DNA of 64,000 nt from Scylla paramamosain (lineage: Eukaryota > Arthropoda > Malacostraca > Decapoda > Portunidae): the NCBI RefSeq assembly GCF_035594125.1, contig NC_087172.1, positions 20,682,430 through 20,746,429 of the forward strand, given 5' to 3'. A model generated the notes under the pieces. That model was not told where the DNA came from and searched no databases. It worked only from the letters and a program-made list of their open reading frames with translations. Positions 54,766 through 64,000 of the stretch are shown here, piece after piece. The stretch's first letter is position 1, and each line of letters opens with the position of its first letter. Position numbers and translations under genes: made by a program.

Positions 54766-55958
54766 ATGGCCTCAGCATCCAGCACAAGTGCTAAGAATCT
54801 TTTCGCTGACTCAAAAACTCTGCTGGCTAAGCGGGTGCAAGTCAATGTTAACAACATGGGCTCCATCTGCCGTCAGGTTAATCGAGGCTCACAGTCAGCT
54901 GACATGCTCACCCACTCTGCCCGGAACATGGCTCTCCAGGTTAGCAGTCATCACTGGTTGTAGTGGTTGTGTATTTTTGTAAGCAAGTCTCCAGAAGAAA
55001 GTATCAGATAAATAAAAAATTGCTAGGCCTTCAAGACACTCGTGTTTGTATTCTCTCACAAGGCAGTCAGTTCCTGCCATGTAGACCCACATCCTGGCCA
55101 CCTTGTTTGGGATGTGTGGTATTTGGGTACTGAATGATTGATTGATTGGCAGCATGTGGGTCATCTGTGTAGTGTGAGTTGTTTGAGGCTGCCCACTGGT
55201 ATTCACAATTAAGGAAAACATGGAAGTTCTATGAATGGATGTAGCTTTTTAAAACTGTGAACAGAAAACCATGACCTGTATGTGAAGGACAGACTTGTAA
55301 AAGTTTTTTGGGTTTTTGTCCTTGACTGTAGAAGTTCTTTGTCTTAAGTGAGTTTGCATCCTTCAGAGGACTAGATGTTTTTGTTTTTGAGTCTCAACTA
55401 TCAATCTTCCTTCCAAATTCAGAAATTAATGCATGTAAATTATCATCATTATCATTACAGTGCAAAATACAAACTAATAAAACCTGTATGTTTTTTGTTA
55501 TCTTAACAGGAGCACGCAATTAAGAGCTCAGAAGAAAACCTACACAGACTGAACATCCTTATGACACACCTTGGGTATCAATACGAAGCTATTCATCGTT
55601 CAGCTTATGCCCTAGAGAATGTCAAGGAGCAGGTACAGTGTGAGGTGACTTGGTTATGTTAGACACTAATTGCATTCACATTTCCTTCTGAATTATTTTT
55701 ATTTTTATTTATTCTTTATTTCTTTGTATATCTGTGAGACAGAGACTAAAACACTCTTATACTTTCCTAACATGTGAAAGAAATGGTATATGGTACAGTA
55801 TACACTCCCTTCCCGAGTTTCGCGCCTGCTCTCTTCCCAAGGCATAGCGCTAAAGTCGAGGGTAGCGAAACTCGAAAACAATGAAAAAGCGCTTATTCAT
55901 TTCGGTCCGCGAAAAAAAAAAAAAAAATTTTCCCCTTCCCCCACATTACTCTCTTGTC

Positions 55959-55994
<36 letters not shown>

Positions 55995-56068
55995 TTTGTC
56001 CACTGCAATGCAGCGTTGTGGCCGTTCAGTACAATCACATCTAAAACCGTGTGTGTGTGTGTGTGTGT

Positions 56069-56114
<46 letters not shown>

Positions 56115-56130
56115 CACCTCTGTCTCTCTC

Positions 56131-56191
<61 letters not shown>

Positions 56192-56582
56192 CTGATGATT
56201 GCTAAATAGAATGAGACTGAATGAGAATGAAAATGGATGAAAGGAGCATAGAAGAATGCGAAGGGAACGGATGGAGGAAAAGCGGAAAGGAGTAGAGGAC
56301 AGGAGGAGAGAAAACTTATTCCTCAGTACTTCCTCTCTCCCTCTAATTCTTCACTCATTCCTGACCCTTGCTGCTTATATTTATTCTTTCTGCTTTTTTT
56401 CCGTCCTCCCATGCATCCTCTTCCTTCACCCTTCCTCCACTTCCTTGCTGCATGTTCTCTCCTTCCCCGGTTATTTCCCTTCCTTCCACCTTTTTTTTCT
56501 TCTCCCTTCCTCTTTCGTCTTGTCTCAAACCTTCCCATCACCTCCCCTCCCCCTTATCTGTCAGAGATAAGGGACAAGGGAG

Positions 56583-56645
<63 letters not shown>

Positions 56646-56656
56646 TTACTTTCAAG

Positions 56657-56690
<34 letters not shown>

Positions 56691-56766
56691 GAGAGAGAAG
56701 GAGAGAGAGAGGAGAGAGAGAGAGAGAGGGAGAGAGAGAGAGAGGAGAGAGAGATTCTTACTTTCA

Positions 56767-56833
<67 letters not shown>

Positions 56834-56844
56834 TCTTACTTTCA

Positions 56845-56926
<82 letters not shown>

Positions 56927-56936
56927 CTTACTTTCA

Positions 56937-57003
<67 letters not shown>

Positions 57004-57789
57004 CCAACTTAGGCGGTGTTTACGTATACGCGTGACTTTCATTTGGTCGATACTTGTCAAAGTAGCGCGAAACTCGGGATGATAATGCGCGAGACTCGGG
57101 ATGGAAAGAATTTAGGTTTAAGCGCGGAACTCGAGGATCGCAAAACTCGGATAGCGCGAAACTCGGGAGGGTAGTGTACGAGTAAATTAGGCTGATAAAG
57201 ATGAGCATGTCAAGAGGCAGGGATGTGCTGAGGAGAAATGGTGAGCTAAATGAGCAATGGTACTGTGAGAGATAAGCCAACAAATGTGTGTTTGAGGAGA
57301 CTGAAGTAAGTGCATCATTTACAGACAGTTAAGTGTTGAGGACAAGTGTGTGACTTTGGTCTGATCTTGTAAAGATGAAGGATGATGCAGAGTAGTGCAG
57401 TTCATAATAATGAATAGTAGTAATAATATCACTGTAACCTTACAGGCATGAACACATTGATTAGAGAACATGGAAATGAATGGTAGTGCTCGTATATACT
57501 GGAGTAGAGCACTTAAGACGAACAGATCACTGGAGTATGTGAGAGATGGAGATAAGAAGAGGAAGAGGAGGAAGAGGATTTAAGTATGCAAGGAGGGAAT
57601 GCATAGACACAAATAAATATTCTTCTGTCATGGAGGAGATTTTAGGAATAGCTGTCAGACATAGACAGATAAGTGGATTGATAGAGATAAATAGATTGAT
57701 AGACAGATAGATGAAGTACATGAATATCTCATCACTTGGACTAATAATTGTAATCCCACACTTTGCAGGTGAGGGACATGCAGCGGTAA
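54766..57789 (+). CDS. BORCS7: BORCS7, BORC complex subunit 7, three exons
   Basis: Subunit of BORC, the lysosome-associated complex that recruits ARL8 and kinesin for outward lysosome movement. Exons: 54766-54939 (58 codons, after acceptor CACACCCAG at 54753 and with ATG in the context CCACCATGG), 55510-55632 (41 codons) and 57769-57789 (6 codons plus stop). All introns are phase 0 and the total is 105 residues, the family's length. Matches to the family run through SARNMALQ|EHAIKSSEENL and THLGYQYEAI; the last exon adds only VRDMQR. The protein is predicted helical. The 5' UTR exon upstream of 54753 was not found. Intron 2 (55633-57768) carries the transposon at 55803-57176. Confidence 0.88.
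55803..57176. mobile_element. TA-flanked element with GCGCGAAACTCGG subterminal repeats and large microsatellites, 1374 bp
   Basis: Ends: left CACTCCCTTCCCGAGTTTCG (CGC follows); right, inverted, CACTACCCTCCCGAGTTTCG (CGC follows); 21 of 23 bases match. TA flanks lie at 55801-55802 and 57177-57178. The word (G)CG(C)GAAACTCGG or a variant recurs near the left end (55820, 55864) and at least four times near the right end (57065, 57089, 57125, 57156), like transposase-binding subterminal repeats. There is no transposase frame. The interior is (GT)n, (CT)n and (GA)n tracts, an AC-core repeat related to 29310, and the (GA)n minisatellite of 56587-57001. It lies in BORCS7 intron 2. Confidence 0.72.
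56587..57001. repeat. higher-order (GA)n/TTCTTACTTTCAAG minisatellite
   Basis: (CT)n to about 56642, then four spacers CTTACTTTCAAGGAGAG at about 56645, 56757, 56836 and 56928, each followed by 50-100 bp of (GA)n. The repeat period is therefore about 80-110 bp. The spacers are nearly identical. Confidence 0.85.
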
Positions 57790-57910
57790 GACCACCAGTA
57801 TCCGGCCTTGCTGATCTCAAAGACACCTCCACGATAACAAATCTGAAAGATAGGAGAGAAAACAGTAACATTTAGTGAGGTGCTGTACTTACATCAAAAG
57901 GAAAGTCACT

Positions 57911-58198
57911 ATGAAAATCAACCTTGAGTTTAGAGGAGGCGCTGAACTCCTGGTGAACAATGTGTCCCAACACTCTGTTGACTTGGACGGCTCGAAGTGG
58001 ACCATTGCAAGTCTCCTGGAGTGGATAAAAACCAACCTGATCCAGGAGCGGCCAGAGCTATTCCTGCAGGGTGGGTCTGTGCGGCCCGGCATCCTGGTGC
58101 TGGTCAATGATGCTGACTGGGAGCTTCTGGGCCAGTTGGACTATGAACTGCAAGAAGGCGACAGCATTCTTTTTATCTCGACTCTTCATGGAGGCTAA
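57911..58198 (+). CDS. URM1: URM1, ubiquitin-related modifier 1
   Basis: Sulfur carrier and ubiquitin-like protein. Its C-terminal glycine is activated to a thiocarboxylate by the MOCS3/Uba4 enzyme and donates sulfur for 2-thiouridine at tRNA wobble position 34; it can also be conjugated to proteins. The ATG in CACTATGAAAATC gives 95 residues (human 101). Family words: [57 protein letters not shown], with the essential C-terminal Gly-Gly. The ubiquitin fold is intact with no frame damage. There is no intron in the coding region. It lies 121 nt after the BORCS7 stop, and no AATAAA occurs in that gap. Confidence 0.95.
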   Translation: MKINLEFRGGAELLVNNVSQHSVDLDGSKWTIASLLEWIKTNLIQERPELFLQGGSVRPGILVLVNDADWELLGQLDYELQEGDSILFISTLHGG

Positions 58199-58203
58199 AG
58201 GAA

Positions 58204-58470
58204 AGATATATCCACACATGTAGGTTTTCCTCAGAGAACCTTTGTGTTGTAAGTGTTAAATTAGTTTGTAAATTTTTTGTATTTAGGTTTATTCATAGAA
58301 AAGTGTTTTCATAATTTCTTGAAGTTGATTTTTTATTAATCACAGCAAGAGACATAACCGCACATGTAGGCTTTCCTTGAAGAGCCTCTGTGTTTTAGGT
58401 TGAGTTTGTAAATCTCTTGTATTAAGGTTTATTCACTGGGAGGTATTTTCATAATTTCGTGAAGTTGACT
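58204..58470 (+). repeat. two-copy tandem duplication (about 144 bp) after URM1
   Basis: CACATGTAGG(T/C)TTTCCT near 58214 and 58360 begins two copies. Both continue through CCT(T/C)TGTGTT, GTTTGTAAAT and GGTTTATTCA, then TTTTCATAATTTC(T/G)TGAAG. It probably forms the URM1 3' UTR. Confidence 0.75.
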
Positions 58471-58636
58471 ATAATTACTAGTTTTGCAATTACATAAACA
58501 AAGTAAAATGGCAGCATCACTATCACTGACAATATAGCTACTCTAACTAGAACCACGACTACACAAGAACCTACACCACCATAACCACTGCTGCTGTCAT
58601 CTAACCACAACCTTTATGCCCATCTTACGTGAAATT

Positions 58637-58860
58637 GTGTAGCATAAAATACATGCAGAAAAAAAAATGTACGTACCTTCACATGTCCATCATCTAACAT
58701 TATTACTTTTAGACAGCTGTGAATGTAAGGATGACGCAAGGCTCTCCCCACTGTGTAGCATACATTACATACAGAAAAAACTGTACTAATTTTTCCATGT
58801 CCTTCATCTAACGTTATTATTTATAGACAGCTGTGAATGTAAGGATGATATAAACCTTTC
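58637..58860 (+). repeat. two-copy tandem duplication, about 115 bp unit
   Basis: The GTGTAGCATA units at 58637 and 58752 share TTACATACAGAAAA-type words, CATCTAAC(A/G)TTATTA and TAGACAGCTGTGAATGTAAG (GATGA follows). Confidence 0.8.
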
Positions 58861-59053
58861 CTAACTACGCACACACACACAAAAAAAAAAAAAAGGAAAA
58901 GTTGTGGGGAATGTGTAAGGTTTCCTAAACAAGGTGAGATAAAACAGCTACTCGGCTCACTCGTTGCTTGTCTTGGGTGACTCACCATTTACCTATACAT
59001 GTACAGGGATGGGAAAGCTCTAACCTGGTATAAGAGATGCATGAAAATGAAAA

Positions 59054-59059
59054 TAATAA
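59054..59059 (+). terminator. candidate poly(A) signal of URM1
   Basis: AATAAATAAA about 855 nt after the URM1 stop. Another AATAAA lies near 59299. Which one is used cannot be told from sequence. Confidence 0.35.
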
Positions 59060-59112
59060 ATAAACAGAAAACTGGTGGACTATTTTCTGTACAGAAAAAT
59101 GTTAATCCTCAG

Positions 59113-59143
<31 letters not shown>

Positions 59144-59433
59144 CACACACACATAGTTTTGCATTTTTCATCACTCAGGCTTAGATCAGGTTATAGTTTT
59201 TTTCAATTGTACACCTGAATGAGGGAAACTTTTCTCTAGAATAGACTCACCTGACTACCTGCTGCTTTGATTCACCTGTTCCTTACTAGACTGTCATCAA
59301 TAAAAGCTATGGAGCATCCAGAAAACACTGGTTTCATAAGTTACATTATCCTTATTGAAATGTAGCCTGAAATAATAGTATTGTAATATATACAAATTTA
59401 ACAGAATCACTACAGTAACTTTTATAATTAGTC

Positions 59434-60106
<673 letters not shown>

Positions 60107-60299
60107 CCGGATGAGTGGCAGAGCACGACATTGAAGCAGATGAAAACAGTGACGCCGTGCACTCATCTACCGCCGTCCTCCGCGCGCCATAGTGTCACCC
60201 AAAGCAAACTTACAACTCCTAACGAAGCACCGAGCGAGGCAGCAACGTTCGCTGTGCAGACTTCGAGCTAGTAAACGAGGCTACCAAAAACCACATTTT

Positions 60300-60510
60300 T
60301 AAAACCTATCAGCTTCTCAACTTTGCGTGCAACGGTCTTTAATTAATGTTAATGAACTTTTTAAGAATGCTTTCATGATTCCAGTGATGGTTTCACAAGG
60401 ACAACGCACCATAACTGGGAAGATTACTCATGAGAACTCGACCAAACATCTGTGTCTTGGAAAATGGTTTTAAAAAGAGTCCAGAGCGTTCTAAAATACG
60501 TGATTTGACT
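60300..60510 (+). mobile_element. degraded GTATTCTGAAAC-family copy
   Basis: Shares TTTCATGATTCCAGTGATGG, ACGCACCATAACTGGGAAGA and CATGAGAACTCGACCAAACA with the 7301-7713 array. Confidence 0.45.
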
Positions 60511-60958
60511 ACTACACGTCGACCTGTCTAAACTGTGAACAGAGGAACTTGAAGACGTGAAGGTGGAACCAGTAAAAGAACAGTGAAATGAGACGTAGTG
60601 GGAGAGAACGAATTAAATCAAAGGCTTACTAACGGAGTGTTTTCTGCCACCTGGAAAGAAAGAAATAGAGATAATTTGGAAGAAAGAAAAGCACAAAGCA
60701 AAAGAGACATCACCATTGTTAGAGAAACTATTACCATTTTGAATATTTCAGTGATGTGACGAGAAGAAACCAAAAAAAAAAAAAAAAAAAAAAATCGCGG
60801 GGGAAGAAACGTGTGCATTGAAACTCCCATGCTGTGAACAACAAGCCCCTTCGGTCTTCCCATGTCCCGCCTAATGCAAGGACTTCAAGTGTTCAACTGG
60901 ACGATAACTACTGTGGCTTTTACTTCTGAACACAGTGTAAGCTGACTGATTGTTACAG

Positions 60959-61049
<91 letters not shown>

Positions 61050-61248
61050 CTTTTACTCACAAATTATTACGGATTTGGAGTAAGACTGGTTGTAGTGAAC
61101 ATACATGATAATATCCGTATTGATACAGAAGATACAGCCAGACACCTTTTTGATGTAACCGTTCTCATAATTACCTGATGTCATTAAGTTATGAGCGTGC
61201 TCTTAACGTCTTGGGAAAGGATGATGAGGAAATGTTCAGCAAGATCCT

Positions 61249-61298
<50 letters not shown>

Positions 61299-61662
61299 TG
61301 TGGGCTGTTCGCGGCAGAGGAAACCTTACCAAAGCGCAATGAAGGGGGAGGAGGAGCAGGAGGTGGAAGAGGAGGAGGAGGAGGAGGAGGAGGAGGAGGA
61401 GGAGAGCAAGCCGCAGTGTACGAGTGTAAATACGTAGAAGGTGAGATGGAAGAACGACGCACTTGCATAAATTGTTAAAATGGAGTCGAGAAAGTTAGTT
61501 GGTGGAAAGATGCAGTTGTGGTAAGAGCGGAGGTCATTCGTAAAGAAGAGAGGGGGGCGAAGTAATGTGGATCAATGTTCTCAGGTGAGTCTGTGGATTG
61601 ATTAACGCGACCTGACAGTGACACACATTCTTCTTTTTCTCTGGTTTCATTTCCAGTAAGCG

Positions 61663-61735
<73 letters not shown>

Positions 61736-62110
61736 TCTCTAATTGGTCATGATCCCTTTCTTAGTTAATTTTTCTTCTTTTAGCTTCTTTTGTTGTTCAT
61801 TTTCATACTTTTCTTCTGTTTCATTTCTAAAATTTTACTCTCGCTTCGTCGCTCCTGTAATTGATTTTCTTCTGTTATGGACACTTTCTCAGTTATTTTT
61901 TTCTTCTTATTCTCTTTTCTAGTTCATTTTTTTTCTAATAAACTTTCTTCTTTTCAGTTTTCTTGATTATTTTAACTCTTGACTTCTTTCCTAATCATAT
62001 TTTACTCTTATTTGCTTTCTTTTCTTAAAAATCCTGTCTTGCTTTCTTTTCTAATTATTTTAACTATTTCTTTGCCTTTTAATATTAATTTCCTTTTTTC
62101 TTGCCCTCTT
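60511..62110. other. non-coding, microsatellite-rich
   Basis: (GA)n at about 60962-61046, (GA)n at about 61252-61296, (GGA)n at about 61365-61402 and (CT)n at about 61664-61732, then pyrimidine-rich DNA. No gene recognised. Confidence 0.6.
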
Positions 62111-62403
62111 TCCTAATTAATTTTCCTCTTTTGTCCTGCCATTCCTGTAATCAGGTTTCATTTTTCTGATTCTTTTCCTGATTAGATATATTTTCCTGTC
62201 TCTTTCCTAATTCATTTTTCTCTTTTTTAATTTATTCTCATATTTCTTTCCTCTTTCCTAATTAATGTTCCACTTTTGTCCTGTCATTCCTGTAATCAGG
62301 TTTCATTTTTTCAAATTCTTTTCCTAATTAGATATATTTTCCTGTCTCTTTCCTAATACATTTTTCTCTTTTTTTAATTTATTCTCATATTTCTTGCCTT
62401 TTT
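62111..62403 (+). repeat. two-copy tandem duplication, about 145 bp unit, pyrimidine-rich
   Basis: Units from 62111 and 62256 both read TCCTAATTAAT, then CTTTTGTCCTG(C/T)CATTCC, TGTAATCAGGTTTCATTTTT, AGATATATTTTCCTGTCTCT and TTTAATTTATTCTCATATTT. Confidence 0.8.
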
Positions 62404-62589
62404 TCCTAATTAATTTTCCTCTGTCTCTTTTTCTTATTTTCTCCTTCGTGATTGTTTTCCCTTTCCTTCTCTCCTCCCAGCACTAACAGTATTACAAACA
62501 TTACCTCGACATTGCTTGCGTTTCTGTGTGCATGATGTGTGTCGATCTGCATTCATCCACGTATTTCATTGGTTCGTATTTCTTAAACT

Positions 62590-62760
62590 TCTCAGTATCT
62601 GATTTTGACAAATGGAAGTTACAGCAGTTTTCAAATGACTAATTATAGTTTAGGAAGAGTTCTACATCACCATTGAAATAAACATCCATACGAACACATT
62701 TTACCATCTTCGTAATCTTTGACAATAGTCCTCACGAGAATCCAAAGTATTTAAGAATAC
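62590..62760 (+). mobile_element. degraded GTATTCTGAAAC-family copy
   Basis: GAGTTCTACATCACCATTGA, TCGTAATCTTTGACAATAG and GTATTTAAGAATACTGATCC are family words in family order. A (GATA)n/(GACA)n tract follows at about 62795-62872. Confidence 0.45.
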
Positions 62761-63144
62761 TGATCCATAAATACAAAAGCATGCATTTCCGTAGATAGAT
62801 AGACAGACATACAGATAGATAGATAGACAGATAGATAGATAGATAGATAGATAGATATACAGATAGATAGATAGTTTATTCAGATTAGATAATGCACGAA
62901 GTAGATACCAAATGAATATGAAAACAAAAAGAACAAAACACAAACAAAATTGGAGCTTCAAAAGATCAGACAAATTTATGGATGAGGGTGACAGGTGGAC
63001 AAGTATGTTTCCTATACTGATTGCCACGTGGAGGCCGGCTTCTTGCAGCTTTCCATATTTTCATATTCTTATGGAATACATATGTGTGTTCATGTATGTA
63101 TGCACAGAGTTGACGTGGGTGCGCGGGAGACGTCTTCAAGAAAC

Positions 63145-63415
63145 ATGGCAGCCACCCACATTCCTCCTGTCACTCCCGCCCCTTCATCTCGCCCAGGTCT
63201 GTTACTCTCTCACCGCCCTTCTGCCTTTGCCTCCTCTGCTGCTACTACTCCTGCTACCTCTACTGCTACTGCTACTGCCACGCTGCCGCCTACTGAGTGC
63301 TACCTCTCGCCCCCGCCAAGCGCTCTGCCGTCAGGAGAAACCGAGCCTCGTCTGCCTGTCACTCCCCCAAGCCGATTCAAGCGTTTTAAAATCTTCATAA
63401 GGTCTGCCAATAAAG
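63145..63415 (+). CDS. possible first coding exon of an unidentified gene
   Basis: AACATGGCAGCCACC is a good start context in a GC-rich stretch with no in-frame stop before a possible donor (AATAAAG|GTATTA at 63416). The product is about 90 residues rich in Ser, Thr, Ala and Pro, ending with a basic patch (SRFKRFKIFIRSANK). I do not recognise it. A second overlapping frame is only Leu/Pro low complexity. It may equally be 5' UTR or non-coding GC-rich DNA. Confidence 0.25.
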
Positions 63416-63465
63416 GTATTACAGCTTTAGACCTTGTATGTTTGTATGTATGTTTGCATGTGTAC

Positions 63466-63860
<395 letters not shown>

Positions 63861-64000
63861 GTGGTGAAATGCGCCGCACCATGTTCGTAATAACGTAGGT
63901 AATTAGTTTCCAATTTCTCAGTTTTCTAACGTCACACTGATGCCTTCCAGAGCGGAGGAAGCGAGATGAGAGGGCGAGGGAGGCGGCAGCAGCAACACAG

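Noticed and set aside
56587..57001. Regular repeats with spacers, CRISPR-like at first sight
   Set aside because: The spacers are identical and the repeats are (GA)n of varied length. It is a eukaryotic minisatellite without cas genes.
56368..57082. Overlapping frames of more than 200 residues with Arg-Glu and Ser-Leu repeats
   Set aside because: Translation of (GA)n/(CT)n on either strand inside an intronic transposon.
61191..61478. Gly-rich frame after (GA)n and (GGA)n
   Set aside because: Low-complexity translation of repeats; no splice or domain support.

Overview
This is animal nuclear DNA, most likely from a malacostracan crustacean and probably a decapod such as a crab. The two cytochrome c proteins are of arthropod type, coding exons sit among long introns, and there are very many pure dinucleotide microsatellites (GA, AT, CA), each tens to more than 200 bp long. 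The non-LTR retrotransposons and TA-flanked DNA transposons also fit the repeat landscape I associate with crabs. The species cannot be named from the sequence. Layout from left to right: an unrecognised protein with a mitochondrial-type N-terminus (605-1135, +); cytochrome c gene 1 (exon 1 ending 2266, coding exon 3983-4296, +); about 6 kb of intergenic repeats; cytochrome c gene 2 (11361-11675, +). The largest gene is the second-largest subunit of RNA polymerase I (POLR1B/RPA2) on the minus strand. I rebuilt 22 coding exons between 12122 and 42399; all junction phases agree and they total 1140 codons including the stop. A possible first exon lies at 47491-47520. Next come VPS36 (49265-50419, +, coding region in one exon), BORCS7 (three exons, 54766-57789, +) and URM1 (57911-58198, +, only 121 nt after the BORCS7 stop). 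The last 5.8 kb holds microsatellites, duplications and one doubtful exon (63145-63415). The genes are housekeeping genes of different pathways: respiration (cytochrome c), rRNA synthesis (POLR1B), endosomal sorting (VPS36), lysosome positioning (BORCS7) and tRNA thiolation or urmylation (URM1). Cytochrome c 2 and POLR1B converge tail to tail with poly(A) signals about 20 nt apart on opposite strands. POLR1B and VPS36 are divergent and may share a promoter near 47.5 kb. BORCS7 and URM1 are so close that one transcript could carry both. The most unusual material is in the introns and spacers. A cytochrome c start codon is split by an intron. A three-level transposon nest can be peeled apart at its TA target sites, restoring the reading frame at each level. 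Several other TA-flanked inverted-repeat elements are present, one of them carrying compound microsatellites. One POLR1B intron is largely (GA)n, with the repeat starting in the 5' splice site. There are also about ten local tandem duplications whose units are mostly 115-175 bp, whatever the sequence.
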